Assembly: GCA_017475265.1 (NCBI GenBank)
Contig: JAFVFY010000047.1
Span: forward strand, 1-63,579
Direction of reading: 5' to 3'
Length of the DNA: 63,579 bases
Origin: Prevotella sp.
GTDB taxonomy: Bacteria; Bacteroidota; Bacteroidia; Bacteroidales; Bacteroidaceae
Under the pieces are notes generated by a model. That model had not been told where the DNA came from. It was given only the letters and a program-made list of their open reading frames with translations, and did no database searches. Shown in pieces: positions 17,513 through 26,722 of this stretch. Position 1 is the first letter of the stretch. Every line of letters begins with the position of its first letter. Position numbers and translations under genes: made by a program.

Positions 17513-20245
17513 CTATTTGATGTTAAGTGGTTCAGTGAGCTCATGTATGACGCAGAACGACGAGGTGTAGATAGAGGAGGCTTCGGAGCGCTCCTTGTCG
17601 AACCAGTAGTCACGTGCCATCAGATTTGTGAGCGTCGATGTGTTGTTTGCGTCAATCACATGTTCGACACCAGCACCGTCGGTAACCTTCAGCTTACCGT
17701 CGCCACCGCTGACGCGTATCTCGATGGCAATACCCAGGTCATCGGTGCACATACTATTATAAATACGGGTGTCAACATTATTATCGGCATAGACCGATGT
17801 GCTCTGGAAGTGATAGCGGGCAAAGTCGCGCAGCTTTATAATCATCTCCTTGGCCTGCTTCTTGGCATTCTCTTCTGTTTCGCCTCCCTCGTCGAGGTGG
17901 TCTTCATAAAGTTTATGAATGGCCGACCAGCTTGGCAGTCCTGCTGCGTATGCTTTCTGCATGGCAGCGTTGTTGGGTGCATAGAGCGTGTAGTTATAGG
18001 TGTTGAAGAACTTCACGTTCTCGTCGAGACAGCAACGGTAGATGGTCTCATCCTTCGACACGCGGCGGTCGCTGGTGAAGATGACGTAGGCATCCTGCTC
18101 GGAGATGTTGAAGGTGTTGGGCTCGTTGCTGATGCCAGCCCAGGTGAGCAGTTCGTCGTTGGAGAAGCCGCCGCAGACCTCATAGAACTCTGAGAAGCGC
18201 TCATCGGAGAGCAGGGTTTTGCTGACACTGTTACGTGGGGCCTCGATGACGTGGTCGATACGGAAGGCGACGCCATTCTTCTCGTTGTAGACTTTTGTAA
18301 TGGTGGCCGGCTCTACGCCGTTGTCAATCTGCTGGCCGCTCATCACCTTGGCGCCCTCGGTGCTGCCAGTGATGTGTATCTCGCCGCCATGCTTGGTCTT
18401 ATAATAGTTGTTCACGCCAAACACCTCGGCAGAGTCGAGCACCACCGTGTGGTAGTTCAGTATGTCGACCATCAGCGACTTCCACTGTGCCACGGGCACC
18501 ACGGCACCGTTGTTCTGGGCCTCGCCCACGGTGTTCGTCTCCGGGTCGTAGTCGTAGGCCACAGCCTGCACGGAGGACGATGTGCCCTTCTTCACAAACG
18601 AGAACTTCAGGGCGCGGGGCTGGTCATGGCCAAGGAAGATGGGGTCTATGTAGTATTTCTCAAAGGCCGCATCGTCGGGGATGAAGAAGGCGAAGTTCGA
18701 CTTCATGGCCATCAGGTAGTAGTGGTGTGAGACGCCAAGCGTGTTGTCGTCATCTACCGCCCAGCCCATCACCTGCATGTCGGGATAGACCGACGACGGA
18801 GCCATGACGCTCTGATACTTGTCGGGGGCTATCAGTTCGGTCATCTTGTAAATGACGCCATTGTTGGCAAACTTGATGTCGTAGCGATTGTCGTTGTTGC
18901 GCTGAAGCTTATCGAGCGTGATACCCATGTATTCGCTGGCATCCGACAGTATCTCCGTGAACTTGCTGGGCACCGTTCCTACGAACGACGGACGCATCAG
19001 GTTCTTCAGGAAACTGGTCAGGATTTCTGGGCGTTTAGAGTGTAGCGAATCCAGGTTCTCGTTCAGGTTCTCCTCGGTGTTGGGCAGGTCGCCATAGAGG
19101 TCAATCAAGTAGGCACCGTCGCCACCTTCGAGGAAAAATTCCTTCATGGCCTTGTCGGTGGGTACGAACATAGCGCCCACGTCGCTGATGGTATAGTCCA
19201 CACCATCGCTCTTGGCACGCGGGCTGTATTCGTTCCATCCGGGGTCGAAGCTCAGCAAGGCGGCATCCACAATGTTACCATCGGGGTCAGTGGTTTGCTT
19301 GTGCTCCGTTTGGTCGTTCAGGTAGCGTATCTCGTATATCATGTCGATGGTGGGCTTGCCTGTCTCCAAGGCTGCAGCATTATACGAGTTGGTGGCAGTC
19401 TGATTGGCGTATGGGGCTGAAAAATAGTCCAGTAAACGGCTGAAGTAGTTCAGGTCGCTCTCGCTGCGTAGCACTTGGGTCATGTTGCCCGGTGGCACGA
19501 TGACGTTCTTCACCTGATGGATGTAGCCGTTCTGACAGGTAACGTCGCCCTTCACAATCTGGTCGTCGAAGATGTAGGCCATACCGTCCTCGTAGGGTGT
19601 GCCGGTAAGGATGGCGAAATCGCTCTGGTCACCCAGCGTGGTGATGTTATTGTTCAGCATGTGCTCGCGGGTGAAGTGCACCAGCATCTGGTTTGTGGCA
19701 TCGCTCACTACGTAGGCCTGTCCCACCTCGCGCAGCTTGTCCCAGTAATGATTGTTACGGGGCATCTCGTCAGCGCTGACAATGTATTGGATGGTGTCTG
19801 AGACGCTTAGACTCGTCTGGTGTTTCATGGCGATGCCCTTCATCACACCCGTGGAACCGCTTGTGTTACTCAGCATCCCTACGAGCAAGGCATTGTCGAG
19901 CATCGAGTTGTAGAGTAGCATCTTCTTCTGGGCGGTGGATAGTTGCTCATAGCGCGTCACGCCCCATTTGTTTGATTGGAAGAACCGTTGGAACGCCTCG
20001 TCGTTGGCAGGGAACACAGTCTTCGAACCGGTACGGTTGAGTGTCTCGGCATAGCCAAGGTCGTCGACCAACCGCAGATAGGTGGAGAAAGTGCCCTCTA
20101 GGTACGAAGGGTTCTTCAGTTCCTGATAGATGCTTCCGCCAAGCCACGAGGGCTTTTCTTCAGCATCGACCAGCTCGTTTTTGTCAACGCAGCCAGTCAT
20201 CAGTCCCGCAAGTGCGAGAGAGACACAGAAAAAGAATTTCTTCAT
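17513..20245 (-). CDS. Fasciclin (FAS1) domain surface lipoprotein, 910 aa; first gene of the operon
   Basis: Lipobox cysteine C19 (LAGLMTGC). Several FAS1-type units: about 40-265 (YLRLVDDLGYAETL, KTVFPANDEAFQRFF, NGYIHQVKNVIVPPG), about 265-500 (MFVPTDKAMKEFF), about 500-700 (FFIPDDAAFEKYY) and about 700-890 (YTLYAPNNAAMQKAY). Four units make it the largest of the three FAS1 proteins here. Probably a surface glycan-binding or adhesion component working with SusC2/SusD2, which follow at once. The 397-bp region upstream contains an array of four palindromic 21-bp units, a likely control region for the whole operon. Confidence 0.82.
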   Translation of the reverse strand: MKKFFFCVSLALAGLMTGCVDKNELVDAEEKPSWLGGSIYQELKNPSYLEGTFSTYLRLVDDLGYAETLNRTGSKTVFPANDEAFQRFFQSNKWGVTRYEQLSTAQKKMLLYNSMLDNALLVGMLSNTSGSTGVMKGIAMKHQTSLSVSDTIQYIVSADEMPRNNHYWDKLREVGQAYVVSDATNQMLVHFTREHMLNNNITTLGDQSDFAILTGTPYEDGMAYIFDDQIVKGDVTCQNGYIHQVKNVIVPPGNMTQVLRSESDLNYFSRLLDYFSAPYANQTATNSYNAAALETGKPTIDMIYEIRYLNDQTEHKQTTDPDGNIVDAALLSFDPGWNEYSPRAKSDGVDYTISDVGAMFVPTDKAMKEFFLEGGDGAYLIDLYGDLPNTEENLNENLDSLHSKRPEILTSFLKNLMRPSFVGTVPSKFTEILSDASEYMGITLDKLQRNNDNRYDIKFANNGVIYKMTELIAPDKYQSVMAPSSVYPDMQVMGWAVDDDNTLGVSHHYYLMAMKSNFAFFIPDDAAFEKYYIDPIFLGHDQPRALKFSFVKKGTSSSVQAVAYDYDPETNTVGEAQNNGAVVPVAQWKSLMVDILNYHTVVLDSAEVFGVNNYYKTKHGGEIHITGSTEGAKVMSGQQIDNGVEPATITKVYNEKNGVAFRIDHVIEAPRNSVSKTLLSDERFSEFYEVCGGFSNDELLTWAGISNEPNTFNISEQDAYVIFTSDRRVSKDETIYRCCLDENVKFFNTYNYTLYAPNNAAMQKAYAAGLPSWSAIHKLYEDHLDEGGETEENAKKQAKEMIIKLRDFARYHFQSTSVYADNNVDTRIYNSMCTDDLGIAIEIRVSGGDGKLKVTDGAGVEHVIDANNTSTLTNLMARDYWFDKERSEASSIYTSSFCVIHELTEPLNIK

Positions 20246-20449
20246 GTTGTTATTAGTAAATATTTATTGTTGTTTTCTTTTGAATGTGCAAAATAAACAA
20301 AAATAAATGAAACAGCCAAAAAAAAAGGTCACTTTTCTTGGGCTATGTCAAAAAAAGCAGTCAATGGGGCAGTTATTGGGGGTTGATTGCATACATTTTG
20401 TACCAACTCATTTTTTGCTTTGCTGCGGGATAGCCCGGAGCAAGAGCTA

Positions 20450-20533
20450 ATTCGCCGTCGATGAACGTTGATTCGCCGACGGTGAACGCTGAATCGCCGA
20501 CGGTGAAAGTTAATTCACCGTCGGTGAATTAAC
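20450..20533. promoter_or_regulatory. Array of four 21-bp palindromic units upstream of the SusC/SusD operon
   Basis: Units at 20450, 20471, 20492 and 20513, each exactly 21 bp, each centred on a dyad of the form TTCRCCGWCGGTGAA. The last unit extends to a perfect palindrome with 12-bp arms (GTTAATTCACCG, 20509-20533). A 21-bp spacing is two helical turns, so all dyads face the same side, as for a multimeric operator. The array lies 205-290 bp upstream of the first gene. A regulatory role is inference. Confidence 0.55.
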
Positions 20534-20594
20534 TTTTTTCTTCCACCAACACAAAATCTTGCAGAACCTTTTGTTGAATTAACAGCACAAAAAA

Positions 20595-20620
20595 TCCCCG
20601 GAGGCTGTTGCCACCGGGGA
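20595..20620 (-). terminator. Intrinsic terminator of the dockerin-like gene
   Basis: On the minus strand TCCCCGG and CCGGGGA form the stem around a 12-nt loop, followed at once by a run of T residues. It lies 22 bp after the stop codon of the gene at 20643. Confidence 0.8.
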
Positions 20621-20642
20621 ACTTTTGTGTGACTGCTGACAA

Positions 20643-23429
20643 TTATTTGTCAGTGCCAGCCATGATGCTGATGACATTCGAGATGTCGGCTACGTCAATG
20701 GTACCGTCGCCATTGACATCGGCTGCGGGAAACTGGGCAGTACCTGCCATGACGCTGATGATAGCTGAAATGTCTGCCACGTCAACAGTTCCGTCAGCGT
20801 TCACGTCACCCTTGATGGGTTCGCTGCCCTCGGTATGACGATACTTGTAGGCCTTCAGGTTGTCGAAGAACGAGCGGCGGTCAGCATTGTCGTAGGTCGA
20901 AGAGAGGACAAACTTGGCCACTTTCGTGTCGCTGATTTCCTGCATAGGCACATCTGCACCAATACAAGTGCCATTCGTGCCATTGACCACGTTACCCTTG
21001 ACGGTCTTTCTGTCATTATCGACAATAAGTTCAAACGATGACAAGTTGCTGTCTACACAAATCTGAGCATTGTCAACACCACTGCGTCCGATACCAGAGA
21101 CATAACCCAGAAGGTCAAGGCCAGTGTTCTCTTCGTTGTTGAAGTCGTTGTAGTCCACCACACCATTGTATCTGTTCAGCTTGAATCCGGCGATGCGCTC
21201 GCCAGCTGCGTTCTGCAGCTCAACGACCATAAAGCGGTTGTTGAGGTTACCTACCCACATATCGAAGCTTACACGTACCACTTCGTCATCAGCTATTTCG
21301 GGGAATTCAACGGTAGCATTGCTCTTACCTACGCGGAGCACACCGAAGTATTCACCGTTTACACCGATGGTATAGGTGGTGCCACCCTCGGCGTTGTCTT
21401 CGGTGACCTGGTCTGCCTCAAACGTCATCAAGCCAGGGTTACCCTCTACTACGTAGTTACTATTATCATCAGTAGAGAAGCCATCCTCGAAGTCAATGTC
21501 GATAATAGGAGTCAGATGAGCACTCTCCTTGAAGGCAGCCACGGCCTCGGCGATGGCGTCCACTTGTCCCTGCATGGTTTCTTGGTCGGCATCGCGGGTG
21601 TCATCCGTCGATGAGGCCTTCATAGAGTTGAGAATTACCTCTGCATCGTCAATAACTTTCTTAAAGGTTTCCTTGTCGCCATCCTGATAGAGGTCATCGG
21701 CAAGCACTTCCCTGGCAAAGGCAATACTATTCTCAAGGGTAGCAAAGATGGCGTTGGCAGCGATGACATTGTTCTTTGCACTGTTCAGTGCGCGTACTTG
21801 TGCAAGTAGGTCGGCAGCCATTTGCTTAAGTTGTTCAACACCCTCCTCAGTAACAGGTACAGAACTCTGGTCCTCGCCTGTCACTATTCCAACTGATTCC
21901 TCATAGATTGGCATCGCCTCGGCAATTGCCTCGTCAAGAATGTTCTTGGCCCACCAGTAACCAGCCACGTCGGCAGGATAGTTGTCTATACGCTTCTTTA
22001 GCTCGGTCTGCTGGGTATAGACTTCTTTGACCGAAGCCTCATAGCTAATCTGAAGCTCAGTCTTACCAAGCAAGCGGAATTCTGGATTACGGAGGCTAAC
22101 CTTACCACCACGCTTATCATCGTATGCAGGGAATATGAAGTTAGCCATCACGGTCTCACCTTCCTGAACTTCACCAATGTAATAGTAACGTTTCCAATAA
22201 TAGCCATTTAATGTGTCGTTCTCAAACACTTTAGTGTCACTACCAATGGTGATAGACGGGCCGATAAAAGGCAGATTATGGTTTTCTCCGTAAGGAGCTG
22301 AACTGTTTGCTGCTGCTACAGCCTGAGCTTCGATAGCGAAGAAATATTTACCGGGCTTCAAATTGGCGTTCTCAACCTTCACACCAATGGCGCCCAGATC
22401 AAAGCTTCTTTGGATACCTGCTGTAAGGATATAGCCTTCACCTTCCTTGCGCTCCAGGTCAGCCATGTCACCAGCACTATTACGTGCAAAGGGAGCATTG
22501 GGGAAGAATCCCCAGCGACCGCCCACCGTCCAGTAGCTTCCCACGAAATTGTTATCATTCAGGTTATTCCAGTTCCTACCAGAAACTGTGCTCCAGTCGC
22601 CAGAGTTAGTGTTACCACCGTTCTCGTTTAAGAAGGCATCAAAAGCCTCGTTGAAACCGCTAATGAGTGCCTCGGCATCATCCTTGTTCTCGATGTTTTC
22701 AGGATTGGCGATAGCCTCTTTCAGCAACTCCACAACACCTGCGAACTCGTCGCGACCATTGACCAGGTCGGGTTCCTGAAGCAGCTTCTCGGCATACTCA
22801 ATAAGACGGTCGATGGTACGGCTATCGTAAACCTCTTTGGCCTGATGTATTTCGAACTGCGAGAATCTGACGCCCACTGCAACGTTGTTGGCATTAAACA
22901 CAAGGAACTCCTGGTCGGTGTTCACGAAGATGGTGTCCACAACTTGTGTCCATTGCTCACCTTTCCAACTCTCTGCGCCGGAAATAGCACGCTCTACGGT
23001 GTCGTCACCTGTGATGTTGGCAAAAAAGTTCACATAGTTGGCACCACCCGTCGCAATCGAAGTAGTGATGTCCTCCGGTGCATAAACGCTGTAAGAGATG
23101 ACATAGACACCAGGTGTAAGTTGCCACTTATTAGCCAGCGTACCGTTAGCGTCGGTTGAGGCTCCCTGGCTCTCGACAGCATTGATGCCATCGCCAAGAC
23201 CTACGTCGGTCGTTACAACTTTCCATGATGCTGCTGACATGGCACTTCCGTCACCGTTCAGCCAACCCTCGGAACCATCGCCAACGTTGAAGTCACCATT
23301 TAGGACGACGTTCTCCCCAGTCACCTTGTACTTTGCAGTGTGCGAGTAGACGTAATCACCGACATTGATGGCGAAAGAACCTACTGTGCAAAACATTGCA
23401 AGTGCTGCAAAAAGTAATCTTTTCTTCAT
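20643..23429 (-). CDS. Secreted protein with C-terminal dockerin-like repeat pair, function unknown
   Basis: 928 aa. Sec signal peptide (MKKRLLFAALAMFCTVGSFA). The C-terminus has two dockerin type I-like calcium loops, DVNADGTVDVAD at about 875 and DVNGDGTIDVAD at about 904, each followed by an IS-I-S-MAG helix. The middle (about 200-270, 480-640) is helix-rich with FIVAR-like spacing, between beta-rich regions (about 30-190, 290-470, 650-860). No catalytic motif recognised. It could bind a large polymer at the surface. It has its own promoter (23474-23505) and terminator, so it is separate from the downstream operon. Confidence 0.7.
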   Translation of the reverse strand: MKKRLLFAALAMFCTVGSFAINVGDYVYSHTAKYKVTGENVVLNGDFNVGDGSEGWLNGDGSAMSAASWKVVTTDVGLGDGINAVESQGASTDANGTLANKWQLTPGVYVISYSVYAPEDITTSIATGGANYVNFFANITGDDTVERAISGAESWKGEQWTQVVDTIFVNTDQEFLVFNANNVAVGVRFSQFEIHQAKEVYDSRTIDRLIEYAEKLLQEPDLVNGRDEFAGVVELLKEAIANPENIENKDDAEALISGFNEAFDAFLNENGGNTNSGDWSTVSGRNWNNLNDNNFVGSYWTVGGRWGFFPNAPFARNSAGDMADLERKEGEGYILTAGIQRSFDLGAIGVKVENANLKPGKYFFAIEAQAVAAANSSAPYGENHNLPFIGPSITIGSDTKVFENDTLNGYYWKRYYYIGEVQEGETVMANFIFPAYDDKRGGKVSLRNPEFRLLGKTELQISYEASVKEVYTQQTELKKRIDNYPADVAGYWWAKNILDEAIAEAMPIYEESVGIVTGEDQSSVPVTEEGVEQLKQMAADLLAQVRALNSAKNNVIAANAIFATLENSIAFAREVLADDLYQDGDKETFKKVIDDAEVILNSMKASSTDDTRDADQETMQGQVDAIAEAVAAFKESAHLTPIIDIDFEDGFSTDDNSNYVVEGNPGLMTFEADQVTEDNAEGGTTYTIGVNGEYFGVLRVGKSNATVEFPEIADDEVVRVSFDMWVGNLNNRFMVVELQNAAGERIAGFKLNRYNGVVDYNDFNNEENTGLDLLGYVSGIGRSGVDNAQICVDSNLSSFELIVDNDRKTVKGNVVNGTNGTCIGADVPMQEISDTKVAKFVLSSTYDNADRRSFFDNLKAYKYRHTEGSEPIKGDVNADGTVDVADISAIISVMAGTAQFPAADVNGDGTIDVADISNVISIMAGTDK

Positions 23430-23473
23430 AGTAATTTTGTTTAGTTAATAAAAAAGTTTAGTGATTTTGGGTG

Positions 23474-23505
23474 CAAAGGTACTGAAATTATTGATATACC
23501 GCAAG
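23474..23505 (-). promoter_or_regulatory. Promoter of the dockerin-like gene
   Basis: Minus-strand -7 box TACCTTTG (23474-23481) and a weak -33 box (CTTG, 23502-23505) separated by 20 nt, in the Bacteroidota pattern. Confidence 0.6.
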
Positions 23506-23726
23506 AAATGGTAGTAATAATTTTTGCCAATTATCTTTAGTTTTTGATTTGAGGTCATGCGAACTGCATCGTTTTATTTATTTATAAGCCATATTATTAT
23601 AATAATTAATGTACGCGTATGTAATGTGAGATACCGTCAAAATGTACGACAGGAAAGGCACATTGCCTACAGCTAATCCGAAAATAACGCAAAATGGAGG
23701 ATGAAAGCAAAAAAAGAGACGAAAAA

Positions 23727-23758
23727 TTTGGTGGGTTGAAAAAAAAGTGCTACCTTTG
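23727..23758 (+). promoter_or_regulatory. Promoter of tRNA-Cys
   Basis: TTTG (23727-23730), 20 nt, TACCTTTG (23751-23758): a full match to the primary Bacteroidota sigma-factor promoter, 28 nt before the tRNA. Confidence 0.75.
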
Positions 23759-23786
23759 CAGCCGCAAAACACTCAAGCGTGATACT

Positions 23787-23858
23787 GGTGCGTTGGATGA
23801 GTGGCTTAGTCAACGGTCTGCAAAACCGTCTACGGCGGTTCGAATCCGCCACGCACCT
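23787..23858 (+). tRNA. tRNA-Cys (GCA)
   Basis: 72 nt. Acceptor stem GGTGCGT/ACGCACC with U discriminator, anticodon loop CTGCAAA giving GCA, T arm GGCGGTTCGAATCCGCC. CCA is not encoded. Confidence 0.95.
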
Positions 23859-23864
23859 CAAAAG

Positions 23865-23905
23865 AAACTCCCGGAATGCCGATGAAGAAAGGGTTCCGGG
23901 AGTTT
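23865..23905 (+). terminator. Terminator after tRNA-Cys
   Basis: 12-bp arms AAACTCCCGGAA and TTCCGGGAGTTT with a 17-nt loop, ending in a T-rich stretch. It starts 7 nt after the tRNA. Confidence 0.8.
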
Positions 23906-23963
23906 TAGTTTATGCGTTTATACAGAATTTTACGGGTATGGATTGAAAAAACGACAAAAAAGT

Positions 23964-23994
23964 TTTGTCATGTCATAAACTTTGTATAATTTTG
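23964..23994 (+). promoter_or_regulatory. Promoter of manC-gmd
   Basis: TTTG (23964-23967), 19 nt, TAATTTTG (23987-23994), 28 nt upstream of the manC start codon. Confidence 0.75.
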
Positions 23995-24022
23995 CCGATT
24001 ATTATCAAAAAACACCAAGATT

Positions 24023-25084
24023 ATGGGCAGAAGGAGTAATCATCTCGTTATCATGGCCGGCGGTGTAGGAAGCCGTTTCTGGCCCATGAGCACCGCCGAG
24101 CGGCCCAAGCAGTTTATCGATGTGCTGGGCACTGGCAAGTCTTTGCTACAACTCACCGTGGAGCGTTTCGGCAAACTGATAGACCCCAGCAAAGTCTGGG
24201 TAGTTACAAACCGTGCATACTTCGACATCGTGCACGAACAGCTGCCCGACATGCCCATAGGAAACATCCTGTGCGAGCCATGTCGTCGCAACACAGCACC
24301 CTGCATCGCCTACGTGTCATGGCGTATCAAGGCACAAGACCCGAAGGCAAACATCGTGGTGACACCCAGCGACCACGTGGTGATGAACGAACAGATGTTC
24401 CAGCGTGTCATTGCCGATGCCCTCGACTTCACGGCCGACAGCGACGCTATAGTCACCCTAGGCATGAAGCCCACACGACCAGAGACGGGTTATGGGTATA
24501 TCCAGGCCGACCTCTCGGTGTCGTCGCTCCGTAATAAGAACATATACCGTGTGGACAGCTTCCGCGAGAAGCCCGACCTGCAGACCGCCCAGCAGTACAT
24601 CAAGAAGAACTACTATTTCTGGAACGCCGGTATCTTCGTGTGGAATGTGAACACCATCGTCAACGCCTTCCGCATCTACCAGCCTAAGATGAGCAAAATC
24701 TTCGAGTCGATGCTGCCCGTCTACGGCACGCCACAGGAGCGTGAAGCCATCGACGAGAAGTTCCCCTTATGCGAGAATATCTCCGTGGACTATGCCATCA
24801 TGGAGAAGGCTGAGGAAATCTTCGTCTATCCAGCCGACTTCGGATGGAGCGATCTGGGCACCTGGGGCTCGCTGCAGACACATGTGCACCGTGACCTCTA
24901 TGGCAACGCCTGTATTGGCGAGAACATCAGCCTCTTTGAGAGCCACGACTGTATCATCCACACCACGCAGGAGCGCAAGGTCGTCGTGCAGGGTCTCGAT
25001 GGGTATATCGTGGCGGAGAACGATAATACATTATTAATATGTAAGCTGTCGGAGGAACAGCGCATAAAGCAGTTTCAAGAATGA
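24023..25084 (+). CDS. manC: Mannose-1-phosphate guanylyltransferase
   Basis: 353 aa, cytoplasmic. Makes GDP-mannose from mannose-1-phosphate and GTP. The nucleotidyltransferase signature [11 protein letters not shown] with PKQF runs at residues 13-30; the sugar-binding FREKP motif is near 180 and FWNAGIF near 210. The length fits the monofunctional form without the C-terminal isomerase domain found in bifunctional enzymes. Its stop overlaps the gmd start (ATGA), so the two are translationally coupled and form a two-step route to GDP-4-keto-6-deoxymannose, the precursor of GDP-fucose and related sugars for surface polysaccharide. Confidence 0.93.
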   Translation: MGRRSNHLVIMAGGVGSRFWPMSTAERPKQFIDVLGTGKSLLQLTVERFGKLIDPSKVWVVTNRAYFDIVHEQLPDMPIGNILCEPCRRNTAPCIAYVSWRIKAQDPKANIVVTPSDHVVMNEQMFQRVIADALDFTADSDAIVTLGMKPTRPETGYGYIQADLSVSSLRNKNIYRVDSFREKPDLQTAQQYIKKNYYFWNAGIFVWNVNTIVNAFRIYQPKMSKIFESMLPVYGTPQEREAIDEKFPLCENISVDYAIMEKAEEIFVYPADFGWSDLGTWGSLQTHVHRDLYGNACIGENISLFESHDCIIHTTQERKVVVQGLDGYIVAENDNTLLICKLSEEQRIKQFQE

Positions 25085-26148
25085 ATAAGATAGCACTTAT
25101 CACTGGTATCACCGGTCAGGACGGTTCGTTCCTGGCAGAGTTTCTGATAGAAAAAGGTTACGAGGTTCACGGCTTGATGCGCCGTTCCTCATCGTTCAAT
25201 ACTGGGCGCATAGAGCACCTCTACCTCGATGAGTGGGTGCGCGACATGAAAAAGAAGCGCCTCGTGGAGCTGCACTGGAGCGACATGACAGACTCTTCGT
25301 CGCTCATACGAATCATCGCCGAGGTGCGCCCCACGGAAATCTACAACCTGGCGGCACAGAGCCATGTGAAGGTGTCTTTCGACGTGCCTGAATACACTGC
25401 CGAGACCGATGCCGTAGGTGTGTTGAGACTGCTGGAGGCCGTGCGCATCTGCGGACTGGAGAAGACCTGCCGCATCTATCAGGCTTCGACATCCGAGCTA
25501 TTCGGACTCGTGCAGGAAGTGCCGCAGAGCGAGACGACACCCTTCTACCCACGCTCACCCTACGGCGTGGCCAAGCTCTACGGTTTCTGGATTATGAAGA
25601 ACTACCGTGAGTCATACGGCATGTACTGCTGCAACGGCATCCTCTTCAACCACGAATCGGAGCGCCGCGGCGAGACCTTCGTCACACGAAAGATTACACT
25701 TGCGGCAGCACGCATAGCCCAGGGACATCAGGACAAACTCTATCTGGGTAACCTCAATGCCCTTCGTGACTGGGGCTATGCCAAGGACTATGTGGAGTGC
25801 ATGTGGCTCATCCTGCAGCAACCCAAGCCCGACGATTTCGTTATTGCCACAGGTGAGTATCACACCGTGCGCGATTTTGCTACCAAGGCTTTCTCCGAGG
25901 TCGGCATCGACCTGGAGTGGCAGGGCGAGGGAGTTGACGAGAAGGGTATCGACAAGAATACAGGTCGTGTCATCGTAGAGGTAGACCCCAAGTATTTCCG
26001 TCCCGCTGAGGTGGAGCAATTGCTGGGCAACCCTGCCAAGGCTAAGGCACAGCTTGGTTGGAACCCCCGCAAGACCAGTTTCGACCAACTGGTGAAAATT
26101 ATGGTGGATCACGACATGAAGAAAGTCCGCAAACTCTTTGCACGTTAA
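25081..26148 (+). CDS. gmd: GDP-mannose 4,6-dehydratase
   Basis: 355 aa, NAD(P)-dependent extended short-chain dehydrogenase. Rossmann motif GITGQDG at 9-15, active-site STSE at about 142-145 and Y-x3-K (YGVAK) near 160, and the Gmd motif FNHESERRG. Converts GDP-mannose to GDP-4-keto-6-deoxymannose. Directly coupled to manC by a 4-bp overlap. No fucose synthase (fcl) follows here, so the next step must be encoded elsewhere. Downstream is the tRNA promoter, not another sugar gene. Confidence 0.95.
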   Translation: MNKIALITGITGQDGSFLAEFLIEKGYEVHGLMRRSSSFNTGRIEHLYLDEWVRDMKKKRLVELHWSDMTDSSSLIRIIAEVRPTEIYNLAAQSHVKVSFDVPEYTAETDAVGVLRLLEAVRICGLEKTCRIYQASTSELFGLVQEVPQSETTPFYPRSPYGVAKLYGFWIMKNYRESYGMYCCNGILFNHESERRGETFVTRKITLAAARIAQGHQDKLYLGNLNALRDWGYAKDYVECMWLILQQPKPDDFVIATGEYHTVRDFATKAFSEVGIDLEWQGEGVDEKGIDKNTGRVIVEVDPKYFRPAEVEQLLGNPAKAKAQLGWNPRKTSFDQLVKIMVDHDMKKVRKLFAR

Positions 26149-26175
26149 GTTTTTTGCAAAAAAGTGTTTAAAAAT

Positions 26176-26206
26176 TTTGTCGGTTCTTTGAAAAGCATTA
26201 CCTTTG
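26176..26206 (+). promoter_or_regulatory. Promoter of the Gly-Leu-Leu-Gly tRNA cluster
   Basis: TTTG (26176-26179), 19 nt, TACCTTTG (26199-26206), 44 nt before the first tRNA. Confidence 0.72.
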
Positions 26207-26249
26207 CACCCGCAATCGAGAGAGATGGTCCTCGTAAGAGGTTTTGCAG

Positions 26250-26322
<73 letters not shown>

Positions 26323-26371
26323 CCACACATTGAACAAAAGAGCGACGAGAGGGTGGCCTCCGCCGGAAAAT

Positions 26372-26453
26372 GCCCAGGTGGCGGAATTGGTAGACGCGCA
26401 CGTTTCAGGTGCGTGTGCCGAAAGGTGTGCAGGTTCGAGTCCTGTTCTGGGCA
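26372..26453 (+). tRNA. tRNA-Leu (CAG)
   Basis: 82 nt class II tRNA with a variable arm, acceptor GCCCAGG paired to TCTGGGC (one G-U), anticodon CAG, A discriminator. Confidence 0.92.
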
Positions 26454-26484
26454 CTCTTTTTTCTTGCGTGTAAGAAATATTGTT

Positions 26485-26568
26485 GGAGAGGTGGCGGAAT
26501 TGGTAGACGCGCTACTTTGAGGGGGTAGTGTCAAGTGCGACGTGGGAGTTCGAGTCTCCTCCTCTTCA
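26485..26568 (+). tRNA. tRNA-Leu (GAG)
   Basis: 84 nt class II tRNA, acceptor GGAGAGG/CCTCTTC, anticodon loop TTGAGGG giving GAG, long variable arm, A discriminator. Confidence 0.9.
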
Positions 26569-26601
26569 CAAAAAGCGAGAACCTCTCGAAGATTGAAAGT
26601 T

Positions 26602-26674
<73 letters not shown>

Positions 26675-26722
26675 CTTTTTTTTGTGCTTTTTAGGAAAAC
26701 ATACACAACTCCATTTTACTAG

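Larger units (their letters stand above)
20246..20642. other. 397-bp intergenic region: operon leader, repeat array, terminator
   Basis: From right to left: the terminator of the dockerin-like gene (20595-20620), the 4 x 21-bp palindromic array (20450-20533), then AT-rich DNA to the FAS1 start codon. A possible -7 element TATTTTTG (minus strand, 20298-20305) lacks a convincing -33 box, so the operon promoter is not firmly located. No gene seen. Confidence 0.6.
23430..23786. other. 357-bp intergenic region with two divergent promoters
   Basis: Contains the promoter of the dockerin-like gene (minus) and that of tRNA-Cys (plus). The AT-rich middle shows nothing else that I can support. Confidence 0.6.

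Noticed and set aside
20509-20540. Terminator at the last 21-bp palindrome followed by T residues (plus strand)
   Set aside because: No plus-strand gene lies upstream to be terminated; the hairpin is better explained as one unit of the palindromic array.
26151-26175. Terminator after gmd (T6GCA6)
   Set aside because: Very weak AT stem; it overlaps the tRNA promoter region and is more likely simple AT-rich DNA.
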